Below are positions 1 through 11,200 of a stretch of DNA of 64,000 nucleotides, one piece after another. The position numbers were made by a program, and so were the translations under genes. This DNA comes from Lineus longissimus. Lineage: Eukaryota; Nemertea; Pilidiophora; Heteronemertea; Lineidae. The stretch lies in NCBI RefSeq assembly GCF_910592395.1, contig NC_088311.1:436501-500500 (forward strand), in the 5' to 3' direction. Numbering within the stretch: position 1 is the first letter of the stretch; each line of letters begins with the position of its first letter. Below the pieces are notes generated by a model. It saw nothing but the letters and a program-made list of their open reading frames with translations. It made no database searches and had not been told where the DNA came from.

Positions 1-551
1 AGATTGAGGCTGAATAGGCGCCACCCCGCTGGACAAGTACGTATTGGAAGACAAGGGTCTGATCACCATCCGCCACCATCCGGGTCTTCACCCGTAATCG
101 TTGTCCGCGCGATTAACCGTTGACGTTTTGGACACGTGGTGGTACCAGGGATCCAGACTTCATCCTTCAATAATGTTCGCAAGCGACCCGCTTGTGTTTA
201 ACGATTACGTAACGTTGTTTTTGCCAGAAGTGAAACCGCCGAGTCAAAAAGAAACAAAGGGCATATTCTGACCCAATTTCTATCTCTCCTCTGATTGACA
301 AACAATCGCAAATAAAGTTGGCAAAACATAGTCCTCGGTTTTGTCAGGTCACTTGCACTCAAAAGTAGGTAGCTGTCAATCAAATCAATTAAGCTTTTGT
401 GATGTCATCATGAGGTTATCTGACGATGTTCAAGGACAACTTCAAAACTGATTATTTTTTTTAGTTTCTGGTGCAAGCACCTGCAGTGGGACCGTCCTGC
501 AGCTTAACTTCGCTAAAGACAAAATTACTCCAATGCAGACGTTGATTTCAG
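1..551. other. Intronic or upstream sequence of MIOX, no exon seen
   Basis: This stretch precedes the first visible MIOX exon. It ends in a pyrimidine-rich run and CAG at 549-551, used as the acceptor. I could not find the conserved exon encoding the DESDPD-type segment that normally precedes the HAFQTAE motif, so it is probably within a longer intron that starts outside the window. Confidence 0.5.
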
Positions 552-2052
552 CTTGGTGTTCCCAATGCCATCCACGCCTTCCAAACCGCCGAGAAGATCC
601 GCGAGGCTCATCCAGACGAGGACTGGTTTCATCTGACTGGATTCATTCATGACATTGGCAAGGTCATGGCCATGTGGGGCGAGGAACAGGTAAACACTTT
701 TTTGACTCATTCCAAATGGTCTTAATGTTTATCGAAACAATGTTTACCGAATGTCCTCTCCGAGCTAGTCCAGGGCCACCCTGAGCTTCGGGGCCTTTCA
801 CTCGGTATGCGAGATTGGTCCAGGGAAGACCAGCTCAGGAAGTTGAGAGGCTTGCCCGATTCCTATGTGTGCTGCTACGGCAGGTTAGAAAAATATCTCG
901 TCCACACGCTGAAGGACGTCCGCCATCGACAATCGTGTATGCTGCTACCTTTGTTCCTTCCATCTCTTCCAGTGGGCCACCTGTGGCGATACGTACCCAG
1001 TTGGCTGCCGACCATCAGACCAAGTGGCATTTGGCTTAGAGAGCTTTAAAGACAACCCAGACATGAAGCATGATGTCTTTAGGTGAGTACCGGCACGGAA
1101 GAATCAATCATCAGATTCTGTATATGTATTCACACTGGTGATGAACCAAGTTCTGCATGAATCCTTTATTCAGGGATTTTCGAAAGCAGAATTTAGTGTC
1201 AGACGGTGTTATGCATGTGCTAGGATGGGTCACCACACTGCATATTGTCTAGTCGTCGCATCAACCTTCGGCCCAGGAAGACAATGGTCACGGGTTATTT
1301 GACCAAGGCTCATGTGAAATCCAGTCACAAGAGAGTTTGAAGCGACTGACCTCCTGGAAAATCCGGTGCCAGACCTATCAGTTTAATGAATTCGTTCTTT
1401 CCCCCAAACTGACATCTTACAACATGACCTACCGAATATTCTCCAAAACAAGACCTTGGCGCTTCTCTGCAGAAAATCTAAATGACCTATGATTTCGTTT
1501 ACATTCTTCAACATAGCACAGTCATCCTCCGAATTCGCTATGATTTCAGCACAAAAATGGGGATGTATAAAGAAAACTGTGGACTGGAAAATGTTCTCAT
1601 GTCGTGGGGTCATGATGAATACTTTTACCATGTGTTGAAGAACTCTCCAAGCTGCAGTCTTCCTGAGGAGGCATTCTACATGATCCGGTTCCACTCCTTC
1701 TACCCCTGGCACACGGGTGGAGACTATGACTACCTCGTGAATGACAAAGACAGGAAGATGTTACCGTGGATCAGGGAATTCAAGTAAGTAACCATTGAAA
1801 CACATTGGCATTTGCTCCAGGTTTGTAACTGGAGAGTCGAACCAAACATTTTAAAGTCAGTCTACATGCGGCCACGACTTGCACGAGAACTTGTCAGAGT
1901 TTCCATCATTTGAATCCGTCATGATTTCATTGTCCATTTTCAGCAAATTCGACCTCTACTCCAAATCCGAGACTCTTCCGGACATGGACGCACTCCGCCC
2001 TTACTACCAGTCCTTGATTGACAAGTACGTTCCCGGCAAGATCCGTTTCTGA
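552..2052 (+). CDS. MIOX: Inositol oxygenase, 3' part (last four exons)
   Basis: This enzyme is the cytosolic non-haem di-iron oxygenase that cleaves myo-inositol to D-glucuronate, the first step of inositol catabolism. Exons read as 552-689, 973-1082, 1550-1783 and 1944-2052; all junctions are AG/GT and the phases join without a stop. The first exon gives HAFQTAEKIREAHPDEDW and FIHDIGKVMAMWG, the second GDTYPVGCRPSDQ, the third SWGHDEYFYHV and FHSFYPWHTGGDYDY, the last FDLYSKSETLPDMDALRPYY and a stop after KYVPGKIRF. The family's iron ligands are all present: His of HAFQ, His-Asp of HDIGK, His of SWGHDEY, His of FHSFYPWH and Asp of KFDLY, plus the catalytic Lys of HDIGK. The usual WAVVGD reads WATCGD here. 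The N-terminal part of the protein lies before the window; I found no convincing exon for it in bases 1-551. The gene converges on ECHDC1 on the other strand. Confidence 0.93.
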
Positions 2053-2311
2053 GGTGGTCGCTTCCCAACTGAAATGACCACGCTGGCCATCGCACAGCTC
2101 CTGCGGGGATTAAAACTGGTAGAGAGAAGACCTCCGCACTTGTCCGAAGACATTTTTTTGTATTCTAGTCCAAGAGTATGAACTTGACATATCATTCCTT
2201 GTATCCTTAGATATCAAAATTACAGTCCTTATTGCAACTGTGACAATCCACAAAATCTTGAATGCCGGCCAGATGTTTGCATATTAACAATGGTAAACAA
2301 ATAACACTAAG

Positions 2312-2317
2312 AATAAA
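2312..2317 (+). promoter_or_regulatory. Poly(A) signal of MIOX
   Basis: AATAAA lies 260 bases after the MIOX stop codon, on the coding strand. A reverse-strand ATTAAA about ten bases further on could serve the converging ECHDC1 copy, whose stop is at 2514. Confidence 0.6.
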
Positions 2318-2513
2318 TGTACATTTTAATGTTTATGATTGATATGATTATCTATTAATTGTTGTCGTGTCGGAATGAATACTAATACACTGTATATGCT
2401 TATGTTGTAAACATACATGCCTTACGTTATACTGGCTATTGAGCTTATCACCGATAAGGAACACCTATTCAAAATCCACCCTGGCTCCCATAAAAGAAAT
2501 GATCAAGGAGATA

Positions 2514-4187
2514 TCAATATAATTTCTTCCGGATTTTGTCTATGATGTCTTTGTGGACATCCGATCCCCACAACGTTCCAAAGACGCGCCTTTCATTGTC
2601 CAACGATTCCTCCACTGACAGCTCCGAGGCCGCCATAACAACAGATTTCATACCATGCACAACCTCTACTGGTCCTTGAGTAAACCTTGACAGCCACGTC
2701 TTACCAAAATCGTTTACATTTTCTCCGTTCGGAACAACCTGGTCTGCAAGGCCAATTCTAAGAGCTTCTTCAGAGCCTACATGGCGTCCACTTGCGAGCA
2801 AATCCAAAGCTTTTGACCGACCAACCAGTCTGGTTAAGATGGTTCCTCCACCAAAAACGGTTGAGACCTTCAACTGAGAGTGAAGAAAAGCCAAATATGA
2901 GGAAGTTGTCATGATACGAAAGTCAGTGGCCATTGCGATTTCAGCCCCACCACCTCGTGCACTTCCCTGAATGACAGACACACTGATCAACGGAAGACGT
3001 CGTAGTCTTTGCAGTGTATCTTGCATCAATGAGGACATTTGGACCCCACTGACTGGGTCGATGATCTCCCAGACAGTTGAAAGATCACCTCCGGAGGAGA
3101 AAAATCCGTCTGCGCCATGGACCAACAAGCCTTTCCCCTCCTTCCATATCTCCAGCTCAGCAACGACATCTGCCAGGTCAAGCATCATGCTACCTGAAAA
3201 GAGCAAATTCAAGACCAGTTAACATGCCTATCATACCTGTCTAGGTCACCCTACCTCTTCACTAAGGTGCTTTGTTCGTAATTGACTGAGACAATCCCTC
3301 AGAGGCAGAAATAACTCCCAGGGAATGGATATTACTGTCTTCGACAGCAAGTGTCATTTCGTGGCCATGTAGAATAGAAATGATGCAGCACACTGTTGGA
3401 CTGATTACAGCGTTACTGACCTAGCCTACCAGACAATATGATTGTCTCAAAAGATCGCTCACCACTGAAAGCATTCCTTGTCTTCGGATTGTTGATGGTC
3501 ACGGTGGCAATGCCGGTCTCACAACACTTATTCAGGTCGATGGATCCCCCAGGGCAGGCTGCCAGCTTCGCCCTGATCATTCTCCTCCATGTGTCCGTTT
3601 CACCAGACTCAGATGAACACATCCTGGATTGGATGATGGTTGGTTTTGTTTTTCCATGTCCATATCGATCTGAAGAAATACGGTACATTATAAGAACTTC
3701 TCAGAAGCGAGAACTGCAGTCTATTTTATAATTAACGCGTAGGAGCAACCTGTTTACTGATTCCCTTTGGTCCCCTTTCTGTGCATAATTCCTCCAGTAG
3801 AACTTGAGATGAACAAGCCACTAGACTTTCTCGCAGTGGGTCTAAGTTCCTTTCACACCGGTCGGTGTGGGCAGAGCCGAGAGGACGTGGCACAAACGCC
3901 GAGCGTCTAGCACCAAGAAGCCTAGGAGACTCAGCCTGCCAGTCAGTTATACCGGTAACAAAGGGATGAATGCTTGAGACGCCCCCCTAATTTCCATAAT
4001 GCCCATGACCTCTCACTCGTCACCGGGGACAGAACCTACACTTATTACAAAACAACGCCATTCCTTGTTACGAATACGACAAAGAATACTTACCAGAGGC
4101 TGGTCGGGGGACCGACAGACCTCGGTGGCAACGATTCCAGGGATGGCGCAGTGGGAGAATCGACGCTAGCGCACGCGGCAGAGGCAT
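2514..4187 (-). CDS. ECHDC1: Ethylmalonyl-CoA decarboxylase, copy A
   Basis: This is a crotonase-fold enzyme that in animals decarboxylates ethylmalonyl-CoA (and methylmalonyl-CoA) made by side reactions of fatty-acid synthesis. The exons in coding order are 4187-4094, 3669-3463 and 3193-2514. Together they give 326 residues (human protein about 307) with matching phases. Exon 1 encodes a 31-residue leader without acidic residues that includes LPRALASI. Exon 2 carries the family signature CPGGSIDL and the INNPKTRNAFSG strand. Exon 3 gives ELEIWKEGKGLLVHGADGFF, the first oxyanion-hole motif FSSGGDL (about 132-138), the second at QGSARGGGAE (about 176-185), and the C-terminal NERRVFGTLWG. The second motif is normally GWALGGGAE, so Arg replaces Leu here. 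Copy B begins 239 bases upstream of the start codon. Both copies look intact, with no frameshift or internal stop. Confidence 0.88.
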
Positions 4188-4300
4188 AATTAACACGACA
4201 GTATCGGCGGTGATTGTCCTGCCATCTGTTGATGGACAGAGGGACTGTCCATGACACACATGTGGCACAGGACGACAGAGTCACAACAATCTCTGATACA
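4188..4300 (-). promoter_or_regulatory. Proximal upstream region of ECHDC1 copy A
   Basis: These bases before the copy A start can be aligned by eye with the region upstream of the copy B start (about 6795-6885). Both contain a GATT-CCTG-CTGTTG series followed by a GACAGGAC / GTCACAAC-type segment at similar spacing. The tandem duplication therefore seems to have included promoter sequence. I see no TATA box. Confidence 0.35.
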
Positions 4301-4381
4301 CGATGCTTTATCAGGAACTGGGAGAACAGTGACAAATTCACACCACCAAAAAAACCACCAATTTCATGTACTATATACAGT

Positions 4382-4387
4382 TTTATT
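4382..4387 (-). promoter_or_regulatory. Poly(A) signal of ECHDC1 copy B
   Basis: The forward strand reads TTTATT, giving AATAAA on the coding strand 40 bases after the copy B stop codon. The very short 3' UTR would end just before the copy A upstream region. Confidence 0.55.
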
Positions 4388-4426
4388 TTTTTATCAAACC
4401 GCAGGACTAGAATGAGACTTGACATT

Positions 4427-6774
4427 TCATTTTTGGAGAAACCTTTTGACTATGCACTTATGTTCCTCAGATCCCCAGAGTGTTCCAAAAACGCGCCTTT
4501 CATTGTCCAACGATTCCTCCACTGACAGCTCCGATGCTGCCATAACAACAGATTTCGTACTCCTTACAACCTCTACTGGTCCTCGAGTCAATTCCGACAG
4601 CCGGGCCTTTCCAAAAACAACATCACTTTCTCCGTTCGGAACAATCTGGTCTGCAAGGCCAATTCTAAGAGCTTCTTCAGAGCCTACATGGCGTCCACTT
4701 GCGAGCAAATCCAAAGCTTTTGACCGACCAACCAGTCTGGTTAAGATGGTTCCTCCACCAAAACCGGTCGAGATCTTCAACTGAGATTGTACAAAAGCCA
4801 AATATGATGAAGATGTCATGATACGGATGTCTGTCGCCATAGCAATCTCTGCACCGCTTCCGAGCGCACCCCCCTGAATTACAGACACACTTATCAAGGG
4901 CAGACGATGGAGCCTCTTTAGTGTGTCGTGCATGAAGGCGCAGAACAGGCTGCCACTGACTGGGTCGATGAGCTTCATGACGGTGTTGAAGTCACCGCCT
5001 GAGGTGAAGAACTCTCCCGCGCCATGGACCAACAGTCCTTTTCCATCTCTCCATGTCTCCAGCTCAGCCACTACATCTGCCAGGTCGACCATCATGCTGC
5101 CTGAAATGAGAAAGACTCGATGTTTATACATGTACACTACTGTACTACAAATCGTCAACTGACCCAGGAGTTTGGTCACCAGGAGTAGTTGACCAACTGG
5201 GCTTATGTAAGTTTTACATTGGTTCTAGTATATGGACTTCCTTTTCGGTTCATTGAATGGCATTTTCATATAATATAACATTGGCCTTTAACATTGGTGT
5301 ACATTGGCCTTTAGAGCTCATTTCTTCTCTTCAGTTTTACAGCATAGGCCTAACCTCCAGCACGAGGTAGTGCTTCTGAATACAAATCCCCTAACTGCGC
5401 AATTTTTCACCAGCAACCCCTGGGTGAGATGAGCTGGAAACTCACCTCCCCACAGGGTGCAAGGGGTATGTATATATCTGGAGTGAGCCTTGATGTCTTC
5501 ACTGGCTCACCTCCACTAGCAACTTGCGAAAAGATTTAGTGTCTGATGTTTCTCTGATGTTTTATGCCCATGGTTTGCATTCTGAAACACTTAAATTCAT
5601 TTTGAGTCAAGTAACCAGAATCAGTCAATTAACTTACACTTCCTTCACACTTGTTTGGTAAATATTACCCTAATCATTATTTTCATGAATTGATTTTGAG
5701 CATAATAATTACAATATAATTAATATAACATAAAGTTGACCTGAACAATCAGCCCAGGTTGCCAATGTGATATCCCATGTGGGCCCCACATGCATGTGAC
5801 ACATGACAGTGAGCCCACATCTGTTCGCTTGGTCCCCATAATGTAACCCACATGCAAAATGTGCCAGTATTTGCCTATAGGCCTACGTAACACACGTTGG
5901 ACCCATATGACACCGGTATTGCTATCTTGGACCGTGATGGCGATAATCTACATATCTCGTAGCATGATTTGTTGTCATTTGTGTTTACAATTAGGCCTAT
6001 CTTTCCGTGTTACACATGAGATTGCGCCACAGAGCCGAGCCGAAGATTAGAACATGACAAACAACAGTGAAATGACAAAGTCCAGAGATACGACCTACCA
6101 CTGAAAGCATTCCTTGTCTTCGGATTGTTGATGGTCACGGTGGCAATGCCGGTCTCACAACACTTATTCAGGTCGATGGATCCCCCAGGGCAGGCTGCCA
6201 GCTTCGCCCTGATCATTCTCCTCGATGTGTCCGTTTCACCAGACTCATATGAACACATCCTGGATTGGATGGACCGAATGATTCGTCCTTTATGTCCTAA
6301 AGAAGTTGAAACGACGGTATATATGAGAACCAATGGGATTTTTCAAGTTTCTACGCGAGCTACGGGGTTGACAACCCATGAATTGATTGAATTCAACTGT
6401 TTCAATCAGCTTATCAAGGGTTGTTTTGGGTTTGGGTTTGGGTTTGGATGGGTGTGGTGCATGAGCGTCCAGAAGTGGTACGGGAGGCGTCGTACAGGAG
6501 CATGAATGGACTGAGAATGGACGACGTCCCTTCAAGATCGGACCCTCCTGTCCCAGAAATGACCTAAACAGAGCTGTCCGGTTGGGTTAGAAACATGTGT
6601 ACATCGGGTCACATGTTTCGCTATCACAACACTCCTTCGATACAAATACTACCCAGAATACGGTTCACACTTACCAGAGGCTGCTATGGAACCAACTAGA
6701 GAGACTGAAAAACGGCTCTGGCGATGATGCGTGACAATCAACGCTAGAGCACGTGGCAAATGCAGGCGTGCCAT
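4427..6774 (-). CDS. ECHDC1: Ethylmalonyl-CoA decarboxylase, copy B
   Basis: This is the second tandem copy. The exons in coding order are 6774-6675, 6296-6099 and 5100-4427, giving 323 residues with consistent phases. The leader exon (33 codons, containing LHLPRALALI) shares only the LPRALA core with copy A. Exon 2 is almost base-for-base identical to copy A from CSYESGETD to NAFSG. Exon 3 carries FFTSGGDF (about 130-137) and QGGALGSGAE (about 175-184). The usual second oxyanion motif ALGGGAE has a Gly-to-Ser change, while copy A changes Leu to Arg two residues earlier. The C-terminus keeps NERRVFGTLWG but ends in a different tail. The introns (378 and 998 bp) do not resemble those of copy A (424 and 269 bp). 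The gene is probably functional, since the frame is open and the splice sites are intact in all three exons. Confidence 0.88.
5776..5792. repeat. Palindrome cluster in an ECHDC1-B intron
   Basis: CATGTGGGCCCCACATG has 8-base arms around a single C. It is followed by further CATG/CACATG words up to about 5860. It lies in the 998-bp second intron of copy B, which otherwise shows nothing recognisable. Confidence 0.5.
6425..6447 (+). repeat. (TTTGGG)n microsatellite
   Basis: Nearly four TTTGGG units lie in the first intron of ECHDC1 copy B. The run is too short to be a telomere-like tract. Confidence 0.7.
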
Positions 6775-8294
6775 CTGAGGAGTTTCGCGGGATTTTGATG
6801 TTGATTACCCTGACACCTGTTGGTGGGCCTAAGAACTCCCCGTGACTGACCGCGACAGGACAATGTCACAACCGCATCAATGGGATTACCTTATGTTTTT
6901 GGAAGAGAGCTTTACTGCGTGTGCGTGCCGCGGGTCTTCGTGTGTGTATGATGAGAGGGGGGGGGAGATGAAATCTGGTATGGCCCTGGGATGGGTGGCA
7001 AGAGAGACCAAGGCACGGCGGACTACGCAAAGACGATTTCGCATGGAGGCCAAAACGGCTACACGGGAACGGCTGTAAGTCTTGGGTAGGTTTCGTACCA
7101 TTGTGTACATTGACCGCCAATCAGAGCTCAGTAACTTCGTCTGACGTCATCAATTAAGGAACGCACATGTTGTTAGTCAGTGAACAAGATCAGCGATGCA
7201 CATTGACAATTGGTTTGAGTTCGAATCTCGGAAGGACCCAAACAATTATGCACTTTTTGTTTTTATTGCTTTTTTTCATTTACTTGATTATGTACACAAT
7301 GGCACGAACCTACCTGTAAAAATAAAAACTCGCCGCCGGTACGTCCTCCAAGCTGATATATCCGTACGACACTAATCTTCTCTGGTGCTGCCATCTGAGC
7401 TAAGAAAATGGAGCTAGGCAATTACTAAAAATTAAACATATCGCCCGTTTTTAGGGCGGGGGACGTCAGGTGAAGTTACTGAGCTCTGATTGGCTCTCAA
7501 TGTACACAAGGGTACAAACCTACCTGTAAAAAAACCCTCGCGTCCTGGCTCATGCATCTTCTCATTCACTTGTCCAACAGCTTCATCCTCGAAGTCCACA
7601 GAGCTGATACGTGTAATGTTAGTAGAAGACACATAGACTTCCACTTAGGTCTCTATTGTGTCCTCACTGTTGTCATAACCAGACCGGGTCAGACACATTG
7701 ATAAACCTTTGGATCTCCATCCATCTTTCCTGTCTCCTGGTCTCGTAGCAGACATTGATGTTCTGACGGGTGGTTTCAAGAAGTAGACACCCAAGTACTG
7801 TCAGATGGTTTCAAATGTACAAAACACATCTTTGGTTCAACAAGGATAATATAACAAGAAAACAAATACACTGGTCTAAATTATCGTTGTACTCATTTTA
7901 ATGCAAGTGAATTAAATACAAACTCCTTTCGGCAAGAAAGTAAACATAGGACATACAATGTGGAGCATTTTCCTGACATCCCGAACAGTGAGATCCCTTA
8001 CTTAGCAGGGATTCACGTGGTATTTCTTGGTGAAGCTGGCTGCACCCAATAAGTAACAGGGAGGCAACCTGCTATGGTTCTGATAGCTATTTCAACGGTC
8101 CCTCTCCAAGCCACAACTAAACAAACCTTGTGTTCATTGACCAGGCCGAGTAACTACCAATCGCTAAACGACCTCGCCACAGACTATTTATCATGTAGCC
8201 AGTTTACATACAAGCAGACGGTGATCTGCCTGGAACAGACCAACATGCACATACAATAAGGAACAGGAATAATAACATTGGGACATCATGTTCA
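6775..8294. other. Intergenic, ECHDC1-B upstream region and PLAA 3' flank
   Basis: I see no gene. The region upstream of ECHDC1-B holds the inverted modules at 7085-7531. A B-box-like GAGTTCGAATCTC at about 7212 suggests a decayed tRNA-derived element, but no A box is clear. The right part is presumably PLAA 3' UTR. The only poly(A)-like word seen there on the coding strand is ATTAAA at 7897-7902, so the 3' end is uncertain. Confidence 0.5.
7085..7531. repeat. Inverted CCAAT/CRE-bearing modules
   Basis: A segment at 7085-7149 holds GGTAGGTTTCGTACC, TGTACATTGA, GCCAATCAGAGCTCAGTAAC and TGACGTCA in that order. Much the same block occurs in reverse complement at 7472-7524, and a truncated copy in that second orientation lies at 7291-7332. 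The CCAAT word and the CRE-like TGACGTC are kept in both full copies. This may be an upstream promoter element of ECHDC1-B or the terminal parts of a small mobile element. Confidence 0.6.
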
Positions 8295-11200
8295 CTATAG
8301 AACATTCAGCACCTGCTGGGCACATTTTGAGAGCTTCACAGGATCCTGGATAGAAACAAATGACCTCGCTATGTTAGCCATATCCAGTGATTGTGCAAGA
8401 GCCTTCCCATTCTCGTCAGAATGAACCATGTTACCAATGGCAACCAACAGGCGGAACTTAGCTTCCAAGTCCTTGACACAGTCAATCATAGTATGTGCTG
8501 CTAACAGACATTGAGACTTGGCCTCAACGTCGTCACATTTCTGAAGCACAATGGTATAGTTCAGTAACATCGTCGCCACACCTATCTGTATATTCTTGTT
8601 CGTACTCTCCTTGACATTCAAAATAGCTGTAATCACAGAATCACGGTTCTTCAGGAGAAGATCCTGTCCCCATCGCCCGAGGAATGCATTACTCAAAGTT
8701 CTCAATGCTAACATTTGATTGGCTGGAGGTGACCCGGGGCTGACCGTCCGTAACATGCCCTGTAAGAAGTGCACGCCGTTTGCGTCACCACAGAAGTGCT
8801 CGTTTAGACAGTCTGACCTTATCGCCAGGCGGAGGACGTCCAGGCAAGGGAACTGCTTGTCTGAAATGAGACGTTAGAAGCCTACAGGTGCAGCACTACA
8901 CAAGTATCACAGATCGTCTAAACTGTACACTGAACATAACACGGCACAGATACGTCAAATGAAGACAGTGGTGGCTTGTTATAAACAAGTTACACTGTAG
9001 TTCTGACAGAATGTGGAGTAATCTGCATTGAATACTATAAAATGTTGTGTAACCTCAGTAGACTTGTGAATATTTCAATGATAGTCAGGAGTTCAACACC
9101 TACATCAACCCCAAGTCAGAAACCAATGTCTTACCTATTGGCCACTGCAGCAGCTTGTCGAGTAGCTCAATCTGTAGAGGGGTAGCACCCTTAGCATTCA
9201 TCATGGAAGTCAGGTATTCCAGGTCATTTGGGTCAACCTTTAGGTCAGGGGCAACTTGGCCATTGAAGTCACGGATCTTGGCTGTAAGGCAAAATAAGCA
9301 TAAGATCACGCCCGGTCTGATAAAGGTGGCAAAATCTTGACTGAAAATCACTGGATACTTGCAGTTTATCATGTCAGGATAGTTCACAAACAGAAAGAAA
9401 CTCACCTATAACAGCATTCTGATTGGCTGAATCAAACACAAGGCATGTCGTCTTTGGGAAGAATTGCGTTGAAGCAGCTGGATCTCCAGCCCCTCGGCTC
9501 GGAGCTGGTTTGCTTGAGTTGTCCTCCATTCCATCAGGGATGTAACGACTTCCCCCAGTAAATGGATCAGAACCGCCGGTCCACTTGGGCTCAGTGTCAT
9601 CTTGTGGGATGTATCGGCTGGCACCTGAAAAGGGAACAAACCGATCATGAGAATTCATGAGTTTGTGAGGCATCTTGGATTAAATAAATGCAGTAATCAA
9701 TCCGCCCATGTATCTCCAACTGCAGGATTTAGTGTAAGTGACTTTGGTCTAGGTGATTCTTTATTTACCTGATTGAGAGCAAATGACAAGGCATTGAAGA
9801 CAAGTGTAACATACCAGTGTATGGATCCACATTGGGAGCACTTTTCTGGCCCAGAGTGACACCCTCGGTGTTCTTGTAGATAAAGTTAGCAATCTGGTCC
9901 AGGAACATTTGGCTTAGCTCATTTTTGTGAATGAATTCTTGGGCAGCCATCCATGGGTCATCGGAAATGTTGAATGGTAATTTCAAGGGAGGCATCCCTT
10001 CTTCTATGTCGACATCAAAAACATAGTCATATTCCTGGATGAGAAAGTAGTTTTGTCTTAAAAGCATGTTTCCCAGATGAAATGTCAACCAGGAAATCCT
10101 GATGTGTGAGGAGGACATGCAGATTATATATTCATAAGCTAAGATAACCAAGCAAACCTTGCCGTCAACCTTCAGAACCAAAAACAGTCAAAGCTTCCTT
10201 GCCAGATGAAGCCCAAAAAAGATGATCGAGATGGGCATTATAATGTTCACCATCTACCCACCTTTCCTTCAAACATTTTTTTGCCTTCTTGTCCTTGCCC
10301 TCCTCCACCAGCAGCACCAACCACGTCCCCAACCTTGACCCAGCGACCTTCAGAGCCTGACCATTGGTGACATTCAGCTTTCCCACCCACCCGCACCATT
10401 TTTGTCTGACCATCTTTATTTCCTGCAATACATATGAAGACATGTTGTATTTACACTCAAGTTAAAGTTCTATCCAACAATGAGCACTATTTCAACTTTC
10501 CTGTCAAAGCCACCAAACCTTTTTGGATGGAGAGAAATGGGTTCTTCCCATCAGTCCTTAATCAAAGCCTTTCTTCTCATATTTATCCATCATAACATCG
10601 ATGAGCCCAAAACTACAGTCTTGGTAAAACTAAATCTATACTTAGTCCCATTTCTTGGCATACTCACCAGGCTCCAGCAAAACCTCAGGACCAGGGAGAT
10701 TCTCAATCTTAATATCTCCAATCTGAGTTGGGATGGCCGAGTTTGACACTTCATCTTCATATGCCTTCAGCTCATCTGGGTCAGCTACTCGTTCTGGTGC
10801 CCGAGTGAACACTCGCACCATACTGTCACTGAAGTTACAAGACACAAGATAGCTCAGTGAAATTTTAAGCCAGATTGTTAAAATTTCTCAATGACTTAAT
10901 CCAGATCAATTCACTTACGAGTCGACTTCAACTCAGCAGATTACTTTACTGATCAACAAACCAAATGAAGATCTTACCTGCCACCAGTAGCTATATCTCC
11001 ATTTGGCAGACAGCAGACAGCCCAAACAGACTGAGCAGGATGTGTTATCGTTTGAACACATTCCTCATCATGCCAAACACGCAGCGTCCTGTCCTCACCA
11101 GTTGTGACAAAGTCTTTGCTATCTGGGATGATCGCGATGCCGTACACATAATTTGTGTGAGCGTAATACGTCATGGTACACTCGCCAGTGATGAGCCACT

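Noticed and set aside
807-1049. Open frames overlapping the second visible MIOX exon
   Set aside because: They are in other frames than the one that gives the MIOX protein and cross the acceptor at 972.
2971-3222. Forward open frames opposite ECHDC1 exons
   Set aside because: They are antisense shadows of conserved coding exons.
7190-7240. tRNA-like sequence with GAGTTCGAATCTC
   Set aside because: Only a B-box-like word is visible and no cloverleaf can be drawn by eye.
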